Program-made: the position numbers and the translations under genes | Part shown: positions 20,558 to 30,894 of the stretch, piece after piece | How positions within the stretch are numbered: position 1 is the stretch's first letter | How the letters are laid out: each line of letters opens with the position of its first letter | The notes under the pieces: model-generated | Seen by the model: the letters and a program-made list of their open reading frames with translations, nothing else | Told to the model about the DNA's origin: nothing | The model's database searches: none | Origin: Hybos culiciformis | Lineage: Eukaryota; Arthropoda; Insecta; Diptera; Hybotidae | NCBI GenBank assembly: GCA_964007475.1 | Contig: OZ023274.1 | Location: forward strand, 56,939,851-57,003,850 | DNA length: 64,000 nucleotides | Reading direction: 5' to 3'

Positions 20558-23536
20558 CTATTGGGGGTTTCGGACTTCTTCGGCTTTCTTCTGCCGAAGA
20601 ATTCTTTCCACGAAACCCGCACAACTATCCCATCTTGAAGCATTTGACAGCATCTTCGGCACGATGTTGTCTGGCGTTATTTGGCCGACTGCCAACTCCA
20701 GACTGTGCCTCTCTTCGGCCCATCTGCTGCACACGAAGAAGGTATGGTACGCGTCATCTTCTTCGGCATCTTCGTACTGGCAAGCGGGAGAGCCCTTCTT
20801 ACCCATCCTAAACAGGTATTTGTTGAAATACCCGTGGCCTGTTAGGAATTGGGTAAGGAAATACCCAACTTCACCATGTCTCCGGTCTGTCCACTCCCTG
20901 AGGCTCGGAATCAACCTCTTCGTCCATCTGCCTTTTGTGGCATTCTCCCAACGATCTTCCCATTTCACCATCATTTCTGCTTTCGCTTCCATTTTGGCTA
21001 CTATGGGATCTTTGACCTTCTTCAGTTCGTAGGCTAGTTTCCGCTCCTGGGCCATTAGGTCTACAGGGGCGATTCCGGCTACCACCAAGATGGCTGGCTC
21101 AGACACAGTGCGGTATGAGCAAGCCACTCTTAGGGCGCCTCGCCGCTGGACAGCTGCAATCTGCTTCCGGTATTTCTCTACCTTAAGGGCATCGGCCCAT
21201 ACTTCGCTACCATAGAGAAGTATGGCGTGTGTCACCGTCATCAGTAGCCTCCGCTTATTGGGGGATGGCCCCCCAATATTCGCCATGAGCCTACTGAGAG
21301 CCAATGTCACCTTAGCAGCCTTCTCTGAAGCGTATTGGACTTGCGACCAATACGTGAGCTTCGTGTCCAGCCGTAGACCTAAGTATTTGATCTGGGGCTT
21401 GGTGCAGATCCTTTCTTCGCCTACGAACATCTCAACGATCGTTGGGATATGTTTTCTCGTTAAAAGGACGATCTCAGTTTTTTCCGTGGCCAGGGACAGA
21501 CCGTGGGCTCTCAAACATGCAGTTGTGCGCAGCATGACTTGGTTCAGCCTCCTTTGCGCTTCCTCGACGTTACGAGCGGTGATGACCGCCGCGATGTCAT
21601 CCGCGTATCCCACCAGAAAGGTGCCATCTGGCATCTCTATACGCAGGATGCCATCATACGAGATGTTCCACAGGTCAGGGCCAAGGATTGAACCTTGGGC
21701 TGCACCTGAGGTCACTCTTTTACTGCGGCGGCCATCTGTGGTATCGAACAGCAGCGTCCGATCACTCAGATAGCTCTTCATCATCCTCAGAAGATACTCG
21801 GGGACCCGAAACTGGCTCTCAAGGGCCCCCAGCATGTCACTCCATCTTGCTGAGTTGAACGCGTTCTTTACGTCCAGCGTAACCAGCAAGACGATCTTCC
21901 TCGAATGATGATTCCCTAGCTGAGCATCATGGACTGCTTTGACGACCTGTTCGATAGCACCAACCGTCGAACGTCCTTTACGGAAGCCGTGCTGTCGCTC
22001 GGATAAAGCTCCTGCTGCTCGCACTGCCGCCTCCAGGCGGGGCTTCAGCAACCTTTCCAATAGCTTACCAGCTGTATCAAGCATGCATAACGGCCTGTAT
22101 GCCGAGGGCGACTCTGGATCTCCTTTCCCCTTGCTTATCAGAACCAATCGCTGGTTCTTCCAAGCTTTGGGGAAAACTCCTTCCTTGAAGCAATCGTTGT
22201 AGAGATCCAGAAAAAGGCTTGGACTTTCTCTAGCCGCCACTCGTAGTGCTTCAGCTGGTATTCCATCTGGTCCGGGTGCTTTCCTGCTCTTAAGCGTACT
22301 AACAGCAGCATGGAGCTCCTCCTCGCTAAACAGCGGAGGCTGAATCTGGGCCGAACTCGGGCTCTCTTCAGGCCTCTCCGGGTGTGTCGGGAAGAGTGCA
22401 TCGACAATCTTCGCCATTTTTCCAGGTTCCATTGCAGGAGTTGAGGTTCGCGCGCCTAGCTTACGCAGTACTAACTGGTAGCCGAGGCCCCAGGGGTCCT
22501 CATTGACGTCGTCTCTGAGCTCCTCCCATTTCCTGCGCTTGCTAGCTCGGATCTCAGTTTTGAGATCCTTGCGGGCTTGCCTGTACTCCTGCAATGCCAC
22601 CTCTCCGCGTCCTGACCTTCTGGCTCTAGTGGCGGCACGTTTCCGTCTGATGCACTCTTCCCGTAAGGCCGCAATCTGGCTCGTCCACCAGTAAACCGGC
22701 CTTCTGTCCTCGCGGGGAGGTCTTTTTCGAGGCATTGAAGCGTCGCAGGCTTTCGTCAAGAGACGAATTACCCGCTCTGCTTTCTGCTCGACACCGCCCT
22801 CCCCATGTGCTCCTTGAGTCATTCCTCTTTGGATCGTGGCTGTGAGTGCGTCCTCATTCAGCTTTTCAGCGTTCCATCTCGGCTGTGGCCGAGGCCTGGC
22901 AGCTGGCCTGTCTCTGCCTTCAAGTCCGAAGGTGATGTACTGGTGATCACTGGCTGTATATTCCTCTCTCACTCTCCAGCCAGTTACTTTACCAGCCAAC
23001 CTTTCCGACGCAAGTGTGATGTCAGGGATTGTACCTGCACATCCATCGCGCCGAAAAGTTGGGGTGTTCCCAATGTTCATCACCTCCAGACTAAGCCTCG
23101 AGGCCATTTCCAAGACTCGCCTTCCCCTGGAATTCGTTGTTGGCATGCCCCACTCCATGGCCTGAGAATTGAAGTCCCCGGCCACTACACAGGGACTTCC
23201 CAATTCTCGCAGGGCATCTTCAATTTCATCCAGCTTGTCTTGGAATTCCGAGATGGTGTCGCTTGGTGTGAGGTAGACACTCACATACACGACCCCCTGG
23301 CACCGTATCCATACAAAAGCTCTACCCGAGCCATGTTCCTCCACCACAACTCCGCTGGTATTTGGGACCCAGATAGCAGCAGTTCCAAGGGCGTCGGTGA
23401 ACCAACCTGGTCCATCCCTGTTTCGGTACTGCTCGCTTATTAGGGTCAAGTCAATCTTCAAATCCCGGCAGAGCTGGGAGAGAAGATCGTCCGCCGTCCT
23501 GCTTCGGTGGAGATTGCCTTGCAGGACGTTAATCAT
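20558..23536 (-). CDS. R1-clade ORF2 (endonuclease-reverse transcriptase)
   Basis: This ORF encodes the enzyme for target-primed reverse transcription. From the ATG at 23534-23536 (MINVLQGNLHRSRTADDLL) it gives about 992 residues, usual for R1-clade ORF2. The N-terminal APE-type endonuclease shows VAGDFNSQAMEWG and, near its end, SDHQYITF. RT motifs include VLISKGKGD, YRPLCMLDTAGK, HGFRKGRST, TLDVKNAFNSARW, GAAQGSILGPDLWN and the catalytic GYADDIA. A C-terminal CCHC-like motif (CQYE...HTFFVC) follows. No stops or frameshifts are seen. Its ATG overlaps the ORF1 TGA in ATGA, suggesting stop-restart translation. Confidence 0.93.
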   Translation of the reverse strand: MINVLQGNLHRSRTADDLLSQLCRDLKIDLTLISEQYRNRDGPGWFTDALGTAAIWVPNTSGVVVEEHGSGRAFVWIRCQGVVYVSVYLTPSDTISEFQDKLDEIEDALRELGSPCVVAGDFNSQAMEWGMPTTNSRGRRVLEMASRLSLEVMNIGNTPTFRRDGCAGTIPDITLASERLAGKVTGWRVREEYTASDHQYITFGLEGRDRPAARPRPQPRWNAEKLNEDALTATIQRGMTQGAHGEGGVEQKAERVIRLLTKACDASMPRKRPPREDRRPVYWWTSQIAALREECIRRKRAATRARRSGRGEVALQEYRQARKDLKTEIRASKRRKWEELRDDVNEDPWGLGYQLVLRKLGARTSTPAMEPGKMAKIVDALFPTHPERPEESPSSAQIQPPLFSEEELHAAVSTLKSRKAPGPDGIPAEALRVAARESPSLFLDLYNDCFKEGVFPKAWKNQRLVLISKGKGDPESPSAYRPLCMLDTAGKLLERLLKPRLEAAVRAAGALSERQHGFRKGRSTVGAIEQVVKAVHDAQLGNHHSRKIVLLVTLDVKNAFNSARWSDMLGALESQFRVPEYLLRMMKSYLSDRTLLFDTTDGRRSKRVTSGAAQGSILGPDLWNISYDGILRIEMPDGTFLVGYADDIAAVITARNVEEAQRRLNQVMLRTTACLRAHGLSLATEKTEIVLLTRKHIPTIVEMFVGEERICTKPQIKYLGLRLDTKLTYWSQVQYASEKAAKVTLALSRLMANIGGPSPNKRRLLMTVTHAILLYGSEVWADALKVEKYRKQIAAVQRRGALRVACSYRTVSEPAILVVAGIAPVDLMAQERKLAYELKKVKDPIVAKMEAKAEMMVKWEDRWENATKGRWTKRLIPSLREWTDRRHGEVGYFLTQFLTGHGYFNKYLFRMGKKGSPACQYEDAEEDDAYHTFFVCSRWAEERHSLELAVGQITPDNIVPKMLSNASRWDSCAGFVERILRQKKAEEVRNPQ

Positions 23537-24304
23537 GGCTTGGCTTTCTTCTCCTGTTCTAGGGCCCGTCTGAATACGGTGCATGCGCCCGACCCAAGGA
23601 TGTGGTCCACTTTCTCATTTTCCGCCTCGCACAGCACACATTTGGGGCTGGCCTTGCAGTCCTTTCGTTTGTGACCAGGACATCCGCAGCTAAAACATAG
23701 CCCCTGGCCCTTCCTGTCAGGACCCTTGCATTGGGCTCGACGGTGTCCGAACCCAAAACACCTGAAGCACTGGTCCATTTCCATCCTGCTCCTTATTCTG
23801 CAGCTGACCAGTCCTATTTTTATATGACTCTTTCCCAGCAGTTTCTTGGCTCCTCTCTCATCCACTCTCACGAACGCCATCTTTTGTCCTCTTATATTAG
23901 TGCTCGTGACCGTCACTTTAAATTTGCCTTCCGACCCAAGTACTTCTTGGACAGCCTCTGTAACCTCTTCGGTGGTTGTGTAACTGTCCATGTCTCGGAT
24001 CTCGATTGTTTGCTCGTGCTCGAGCCTAGAAATATTGGCCCCCGTTCCCACTATCTCCTCCAGCATCTTGCAAAAGCTCTTTTTGTCGGCCTCTTCCCCT
24101 TTTCCAAGCTCTAAAAGCATGCCACCTGTTTTTGTTTGGCGGATGGCTCTTATATCGACCTTGATCTCTTTATTTGCCTTAGTTCTTATTTCTTTAAGAA
24201 CTTCGGCATATGAGTGGCCTACCGCCGGCTTGATCAAGAGAGCTTCAGGTTTTGCCTTCCTCCTTCGCTTCCTTTTCCTCTTTTCGAGGACGACTCTCTC
24301 TTTC
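23533..24304 (-). CDS. R1-clade ORF1, 5'-truncated
   Basis: The frame is open from the microsatellite junction (24304) to TGA at 23533-23535. It has no ATG near its start, so the N-terminus is lost; roughly 257 codons remain. Three zinc knuckles lie in the C-terminal part: CFRCFGFGHRRAQC, CFSCGCPGHKRKDC and CVLCEAENEKVDH ending GAC. Such Gag-like proteins bind the element RNA. The basic stretch EKRKRKRRRKAKP marks the broken end. Confidence 0.88.
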
Positions 24305-24367
<63 letters not shown>

Positions 24368-25319
24368 TAATAATAGTGATAACAATAATAATAATAAAAA
24401 TAATAATAATAATAGTAACATCAATCATAAAACAAGTCTACATGTTAAAGAAGCACCATTATACGCTAATTCAGAATGGCTTTCAAGATTTGTTAAAAAA
24501 CAATTTGGTGTAGATGTTATGTGCTCTAAAATTAACATTAAAGTCAAGAACCAGACTTTCAATAATTTTAAGATTGTACTTTCTAATTTTGCTGCTGTCA
24601 GACTATTGAGACGACACAATCAAAGTAAATGGAAGGACATGAAGCCCACCAAATGGATCAATAACGACAACAACAATATCAATAATTCTAAGTCTAAGTT
24701 AAGTAATAATTTTATAAAAACAAAAACTTTAAAACACATTGAAAAAATAACGCCAAAACACACAGACAGTTCTAAATATATTAACTTTACTCCCGGGGAA
24801 GTTATCAATCCTTATAATAATAAACCTGTTCCCCTTTTATCCTTATCCTCCCCCTTCTCCCCTAATAATACATTAGCCCGTGTTCCCCTTTTATCCTTAT
24901 CCCCTCCTTCCGTCCCTATCCTTCCACAATCATCTCCTGTCCTACCACATCCTTTTTCACTCCCACTTGATCCACTTTTACCACCAGAAATGAAGTTGTG
25001 TAGAAGCACTTTTGTCGACGATAATAGTCGATATATCTTGGGGCGTTTAAGGGACAGACATCTCTTGCAAAATATAAGAATATACTTGGCCTACCTTCAT
25101 GACAAGCCAGATACGGTATGTATCGACGGACTAACGAATACCCATTTAAAAACTCTTATTCATCAAGAGGGTTTACCTGATGACCTCCGAAGTCTGAGAA
25201 ATATTTATGATCGCTTCAACGAATCTTTTGGTATATCTGCAAGTGATGTTTCGAATGACCTTAAGTCCTTTGCGTCTCACTTAACTTTTAAGTTTTTTAG
25301 TTCCACACATAGTTCGTAA
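24305..25319 (+). CDS. ORF1 (C-terminal part) of the CR1/Jockey-group element
   Basis: A (TAA)n run gives poly-Asn to about 24420, then a globular part with FGVDVMCSKINIKVKNQ and NFKIVLSNFAAVRLLR, resembling the RRM-like/C-terminal region of CR1/Jockey ORF1. A Pro/Ser/Leu-rich linker contains two copies of VPLLSLS, followed by a final folded-looking segment ending at TAA. Together with 19210-20366 it forms one ORF1 divided by the R1-like insertion. The RNA-binding role is inferred from family. Confidence 0.6.
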
Positions 25320-25370
25320 CAATCTAATGGCAGTGCCTTCTTTAAATCTCGTCACCTTATATTGCCTCTA

Positions 25371-25671
25371 GAATTGATTTTAAATATAATAGGTTTCTTA
25401 GAACTACAAATTTATTCACCATCCCTTTTCATCGAACAAACTACGGGAAATTTGAACCCGTAAATAGGATGCTCATGAACTGTAATAAATACAGCCATGT
25501 ATTAGATTTTACTTTTAACAAAGAAACAATAAAAAATAAACTGTTGAAATGTTAAATTAAAATTAAATTTAAGTTAATATTATAAATTTAAGTAAATGTA
25601 AGTTTTTGTAAATTTAAATTTTTGTAAATTGTTTGAGCTAAGCAATGAATAAATAAATAAATAAATAAATC
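25371..25671 (+). pseudogene. ORF2 C-terminal scrap and 3' end
   Basis: About 60 codons resemble the C-terminus of the CR1-like ORF at 31717 (FHRTNYGKFEPVNRML against FPHRTNYCKFEPVNRML). They are followed by a T/A-rich 3' UTR and (AATA)n tail. The endonuclease and RT domains are deleted between here and ORF1. Confidence 0.75.
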
Positions 25672-25674
25672 ACG

Positions 25675-27110
25675 AGGCTTTGGTTTTAGAAGAAAATTCT
25701 GTAAATTCTTATAAAGGCTTAATAATTTCAAATACTTTAGTATCTCCACAAAACGGGTATGTTTTTTTAAGTGTTTTAAATCCTAATGTTACACCTGTAG
25801 AAATAGGGAGTGATTTTGAAGTAAAATTTTTATCTCCTGAAAACTACAACATTTATAAAATTAACAACAATCAATGTACTGATAATGTAATTGAAAAAAG
25901 ACTTGAAGCCCTTACAAACAATTTAAAATTAGATCATTTGAATAGCGAAGAAAAGAATGCAATTTTAAATATTTGTAGAAAATATAATCATTTATTTTAT
26001 TTAAAAGGAGATAAATTATCTTCTACTTCAGCAATTACTCATGATATAAACACCGACCCGACAAAAGCACCTATTAATAGAAGACCATATCGTTTAGCCG
26101 AAATTCATAAAGAAGTAATTAATACTCAAGTAAACGAAATGCTTCAAGACGATATCGTGCGGCCAAGTTTGAGTCCATGGAATGCACCATTATTAGTTGT
26201 CCCTAAGAAATGCGGTCCAGACGGGCAGAAAAAGTGGAGGGTAGTTGTAGATTTTCGAAAGTTGAATGAAATTACAATTGCTAATGCATACCCCCTCCCT
26301 AACATCGAAGACATTCTCGGACAATTAGGGGATTCAAAATATTTCAGCACCCTTGATCTGGCCAGTGGGTTCCATCAAATTGAGGTAAACGAATTAGACA
26401 AACCTAAAACAGCTTTTAGCACTAGTCAAGGTCATTTCGAGTTTAATCGCATGCCTTTTGGGTTGCGTAATGCACCCCCTACTTTTCAAAAACTTATGAA
26501 TGTTGTTCTAACCGGATTGCAAGGATTGCGATGCCTTGTTTATCTCGATGACATAATCCTGTACGGAAAAAATTTATCGGACCATAATGAAAAATTAATT
26601 GAAGTATTAGAAGCTTTAAATAAATATTCCTTAAAATTACAACCAGAAAAGTGTCATTTCTTACATAAAGAAATAATGTACTTAGGTCATATCATATCTG
26701 AAGAAGGAACTAAGCCTGACATAAATAAAATAACAGCAATTAAAAATATACTTCCTCCAAATTCTGTTAAGGAACTAAAATCATTTTTAGGCCTAATAGG
26801 TTATTATAGGAAATTTATAAAAAATTTTGCTAAACTTTCTAGTCCTTTCAACAAACTTTTGCGGAAAAACATATCATTTAAATGGGAAGCTTTTTGCGAC
26901 GAAGCTTTTGAACATTTGAAGGAATCAATTATAAATTACCCTATATTACAATATCCTAATTTTCAAGAAATATTTTACGTTACAACTGACGCTAGCAACG
27001 AAGCAATAGGCGCAGTTTTATCACAAAATTGTAACCCTGAAAAGCATGATTTACCAATAGCATTTGCCAGTCGTATCTTAAACAGTGCAGAGAAAATTAC
27101 TCAACCATAG
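25675..27110 (+). pseudogene. pol: Gypsy-2 reverse transcriptase and RNase H
   Basis: RT shows RVVVDFRKLNEIT near residue 195, STLDLASGFHQI near 225, MPFGLRNAPPTF near 260 and the catalytic VYLDDIILYG near 290, counted from 25680. RNase H begins TTDASNEAIGAVLSQ near 440. The frame ends at a stop created by a one-base loss in the A-run near 27095; the remainder of RNase H is in the next frame. The first codons follow directly on the protease part once the non-LTR insertion is ignored. Confidence 0.88.
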
Positions 27111-28520
27111 AAAAAGAAGCATTGGCCGTTGTTTGGGCTGTAACGCATTTTCGACCTTATTTATATGGAAGAAAATTTGTAATCATTACAGATCACAAGC
27201 CCTTAATTTGGAATTTTAATTTGAAAGACCCTTCTTCTAGAGTTATGCGCTGGCGCATAAAACTTGAAGAATATGAATTTGAAATAATTCACAAATCTGG
27301 TCATTTAAATAAAAACGCTGATGCCCTTTCTAGACTTAAAAATGCTCAAGTTTCAGTTGTTACAAGAAACCAAACAAAAAATATTCCAAATAACTTAAAT
27401 ATAAATTCCGTTCCGTCAGCATTTTCTCCAAACCAAAATAATAATATTTTTGAATTAATTCAATCGGATGAAATTAAAAAAATTCTATATGATTTTCATG
27501 ACGCACCTTTAGGTGGTCATCAAGGAGTTTTCAAAATGTTAAATAGAATTAAAAATAAATTTTTTTGGAAAAATATGCATAAAGATGTAAAAAATTACGT
27601 CAAAGCGTGTGAAATATGCCAAAAAAATAAATGTTATAAAAAATCGAAAATGCCTATGGAAATTACAACAACTGCGAAAAAACCCTTTGAAAAAATATCA
27701 TTAGACATTGTATAGACAATTTAATGTTTCTGAAAATAAAAACAAATATATTTTAACATTTCAAGACGAACTTTCTAAATTTATTCAAGCTATACCAATC
27801 CCGGATCAAGAATCTCGTACAATAGCTGAAGTTTATGTTCGTAAAATAATTTGCATATTTGGTCCACCAAAGACTTTATTAACCGATCAAGGTACTAATT
27901 TTCTGAGTGATATGTTCAAAAATGTCTGTAAACTTTTAAAAATAAAAAAAATTCAAACAAGTCCTTATCATCCTGAAAGTAATGGTTCTTTAGAACGTTC
28001 ACATCGAACTTTAGGTGATTATCTACGAAGCTACGCCAGTAATGACCAAGATAACTGGGATTCATGGATCGATTACGCAGTATTTTGTTACAATACTACT
28101 ATTCATACATCGACAAAACATTCACCTTTTGAGATTTTGTTTGGGTTTCAACCCGAAATCCCAACATCACTTTCAAATTCAATTGACCCTGTTTACAATT
28201 ACGACGATTACGTGATTCATGGATCGATTACGTAACTGAAAGCACGATTGCAGAATTCATACGAAATTGTCAGAGAAAATCAAATAAAAGCGAAGGAAAA
28301 ATCTAAACAATATTACGATAAAAATACTGAGGAAATTACATATCAAGTAGGTGAAAAAGTTCTTTTAGAAATCAAAAATAGAGTAAATAAAAAACTGACT
28401 CCTATTTATCAAGGACCTTACGAAGTCTTAGAAATTAAATCTCCAGTAAATACTGTAATAAAAATAGGAAAAAAACAAAAACTAGTACACAATAATTTAC
28501 TAAAAAAATTTACATCGTAA
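27111..28520 (+). pseudogene. pol: Gypsy-2 RNase H end and integrase, frame-broken
   Basis: The RNase H C-terminus (ITDHKPLIW, then NADALSRL) precedes an integrase with HHCC zinc domain (GHQGVFKML...CEICQKN) and core residues in FQDELS, LLTDQGTNF and GSLERSH. A frame change near 27710 separates zinc domain and core. A second break near 28213-28232, a short local duplication, adds a stop before the C-terminal part (28248-28520), which holds the GPYEVLEI-type module. Integrase would insert the DNA copy; this one cannot be made whole. Confidence 0.85.
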
Positions 28521-28576
28521 TAATTCACTTTCTTTTTAACTTTTTATACGGTTTAATTGTTTTCTAAATTGCTTTC

Positions 28577-30250
28577 ATGGCTGCAGAAGTTACATACCTA
28601 AAAGCACCAGGACTTTATTCCGAAAAAATAGGAAAATTGCACAAATCACTAACAAACTGGAAATTTTTATTTTACTTAGATACAAACAGTTTTAAGTCTG
28701 ACACAAAATCAATTCAAACTGATTATAATTCGCTGAATATTTTATGTGAAACAATAAAAACTAGTTCTCCGGCAGACAACTGCAATTTAAGTTTAAGATT
28801 ATTACAAAATCAACTAAATGAAATTTTAAAAAATAATGAAATAATAAATAAATTATTTCAAATATCCGAAATTTCAAAAAGATATAAACGAGGATTATTA
28901 AATGCTATAGGCAATATGGAACATTATCTTTTCGGAACAATGGATTCTAATGATGCAGAAAAAATTGATTTAGCTTTAAAAAACTTACATGACAATCAAT
29001 TAAATCTTTTTCACATTGAAGAATCAAGAATTACCATTATTTCTGAACTATTTCACCACTATAACGAAACACAGTTAAAATTAAATAAAAACTTTAGAAT
29101 ACTTCGTAGTGAAATAGACAATTTAATAGATAAATTAGACAATTTAACCCAAATACATGAAGCACTTCATTTATTTGATGAAGTGTCACACATTTTAACA
29201 ATTTTTGCTATTAACCTATTAACAAATCAAAATAATTTAATAGATCTAATCCAAGAAGCAAAACTGGGAAAATTGAGCAACAAATTCTTAAACTCCAATA
29301 TTTTTACAAAAGCAATCAAACAAATACAATTAGATCAAACATCTAATTTTAAGTTTCCATTTAATCCTAACCAATTAAATTTAAGACTTTTGAATTCAGT
29401 AGTTTCTGTTGAGCCATTATACAGCAATAATCATTTATTAATTCAAGTGAAAATACCGTTTGTTTCAGAAACATACAATTTATTCAAAGTTACTCCATTA
29501 CCAATTAAATATAAAAATAATACTTTTTACTATATAAAATTCAATTCAAATTATGTAGCGTTTAACGAAAATTTAAGAAACTACATTTTCCTTTCAAAAT
29601 TTGATCTTAAGCAATGTAATAAGTTTCTTTCAAATGAATATCTTTGTAGTCAAAATCTGATTTCAGTTAGTGCTTTTTTCGAAAGTTGTGAAATAAAAGC
29701 TTTATCTGGAAATACCGAATTAGATATTTGTGATATTAATTTTTTTAAACTTAGACATGAAATTTGGTTCAATTTATTTGAACCAAATTCTTGGTTATTT
29801 GTAGTACCCAAGCCTTCTCCGATCACCATATGGTGTGGGGAAAATTCATTTGTAGAAAAACTTTCAGATAGTGGAATTTTCAAACTCAAACCAGGCTGTA
29901 AGGCTTATACAAACCAAGTTACTCTCCAAGCAAATAAAAATGACGTTAATGTCACAATATTTACGTATGAATTCGAAACTATATTACCAAACGAAACTAT
30001 TATATTTCCTCAAAATAGTTCAATAGTTTCTCAACACGTTCAACATTTAGAAGAATTCAACTTAGATAAATTTAGTATTTCTTTGAAATCATTACAATCT
30101 CAAACCTTCAAAGATTCAATTTCATTCACTACAACGCATATTTCTCTATTAACTATAACAATATCAGTTATCACTTTTTTCACTTTATACGTTTTGTATA
30201 AAAAATATTTTAAAGTAAAATGTGTAAAAATAACGTCAAGCTCAGAATAA
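28577..30250 (+). CDS. env: Gypsy-2 envelope-like glycoprotein
   Basis: This 557-residue frame resembles the envelope (F-like fusion) protein of insect errantiviruses. A furin-type basic site KRYKR at residues 101-105 precedes a hydrophobic segment. There are many N-glycosylation sequons and cysteines, a transmembrane segment at about 518-540 and a short basic tail. A hydrophobic, signal-peptide-like stretch lies just upstream in the same frame (28526-28564) but is separated from the first ATG by TAA 28565-28567. The leader may be lost by mutation or joined by splicing. Membrane targeting of this copy is therefore doubtful. Confidence 0.8.
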   Translation: MAAEVTYLKAPGLYSEKIGKLHKSLTNWKFLFYLDTNSFKSDTKSIQTDYNSLNILCETIKTSSPADNCNLSLRLLQNQLNEILKNNEIINKLFQISEISKRYKRGLLNAIGNMEHYLFGTMDSNDAEKIDLALKNLHDNQLNLFHIEESRITIISELFHHYNETQLKLNKNFRILRSEIDNLIDKLDNLTQIHEALHLFDEVSHILTIFAINLLTNQNNLIDLIQEAKLGKLSNKFLNSNIFTKAIKQIQLDQTSNFKFPFNPNQLNLRLLNSVVSVEPLYSNNHLLIQVKIPFVSETYNLFKVTPLPIKYKNNTFYYIKFNSNYVAFNENLRNYIFLSKFDLKQCNKFLSNEYLCSQNLISVSAFFESCEIKALSGNTELDICDINFFKLRHEIWFNLFEPNSWLFVVPKPSPITIWCGENSFVEKLSDSGIFKLKPGCKAYTNQVTLQANKNDVNVTIFTYEFETILPNETIIFPQNSSIVSQHVQHLEEFNLDKFSISLKSLQSQTFKDSISFTTTHISLLTITISVITFFTLYVLYKKYFKVKCVKITSSSE

Positions 30251-30531
30251 AATAAAAAAAAAAAAAAAAATGTTAAAATTATAAAATTAGAAAACAAACA
30301 AAAATAAAAAAAATAAAATGTTAAAATTATAAAATTATAAAACAAAAAAAAATAAAATAAAATAAAATGTTAAAATTATAAAATTTAAAAAAAAAAATTT
30401 TCAAAATTATGTTAAAAACAAAAAAAAAAAAATTAATTTTATGTTTAGCTTATAAGTTATTTTAAATTTTTTTCTTCAAATTTTAGAACCAAATTTGAAT
30501 AAGTAGTAAAATTCAAAATAACGTTTTTCTT

Positions 30532-30544
30532 AAAGGGGGAGGGA
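30532..30544 (+). promoter_or_regulatory. Gypsy-2 polypurine tract
   Basis: AAAGGGGGAGGGA sits immediately before the 3' LTR, the usual plus-strand primer. The interval from env to here is A-rich low-complexity sequence. Confidence 0.8.
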
Positions 30545-30894
30545 TGTTATGGTACCCAAAACTCATTCTAAACTTTTCCTCATAACTCAAATCATTTTCA
30601 TATTATAAATGCTTTTATTGCATTATTATTTCAAAATCAATACTGCAAAACTTATAATATAATATCAAATTGCATCCGTTGATATTTTTTTTCATTAACG
30701 AAAGACACGTTTATGCCAATTCATTAAAAATGTTTTGATTCGATAATGAATCAAACTTAATTTTCGAAAAGGCGTGTCAATAATTTCACAAAGTTTTTAA
30801 ATTAAGTAGTTATTAAAAAAAACGGCAGTCACTTTTCAGATTTGGTTCAGTAAATTTAAAATTAAATTAAATTAAGACAAAAAAAATAATTGTT
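30545..30894 (+). repeat. Gypsy-2 3' LTR
   Basis: This 350-bp repeat begins TGTTATGG and differs from the 5' LTR at two visible positions. Similarity ends at 30894; the true border is unresolved. Confidence 0.8.

Larger units (their letters stand above)
20367..24304 (-). mobile_element. R1-clade non-LTR retrotransposon in a microsatellite
   Basis: The minus-strand element has its 3' poly(A) at 20367-20381 (as T) and a short 3' UTR, an intact ORF2 and a 5'-truncated ORF1. It is embedded in the AAT/AAC array, which flanks both sides. Its base composition is clearly richer in G+C than its surroundings. R1-clade elements often have sequence-specific targets, including rDNA, telomeric repeats and microsatellites. 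Confidence 0.92.
18889..25671 (+). mobile_element. CR1/Jockey-group ORF1-type element, ORF2 deleted
   Basis: This insertion in gypsy-2 is bounded by ATCACG at 18883-18888 and 25669-25674. The left junction carries extra tandem ATCACGGA units. After a 5' UTR comes ORF1 (19210-20366, then 24305-25319), itself split by the R1-like element. Only the last 60 or so codons of ORF2 remain (about 25371-25555), and the tail is (TAAA)n. Most of ORF2, including endonuclease and RT, is missing, so this copy needs enzymes from a relative. Confidence 0.8.
15461..30894 (+). mobile_element. Gypsy-2, envelope-bearing gypsy (errantivirus-like)
   Basis: LTRs start TGTTATGG at 15461 and 30545 and match over 350 bp with two differences (near 15639/30723 and 15753/30837). 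A polypurine tract precedes the 3' LTR. The order is gag, protease, RT-RNase H, integrase, env, all plus strand. The element is broken by a 6.8-kb insertion between protease and RT and by several small lesions. No clean target duplication or primer-binding site was found, and the right LTR border is set only by where similarity stops. Few LTR differences suggest a fairly recent insertion that then decayed or was replicated in trans. Confidence 0.88.

Noticed and set aside
20402..24307. Plus-strand frames over the R1-like element
   Set aside because: Antisense shadows of ORF1/ORF2; the minus strand carries the APE and RT motifs.
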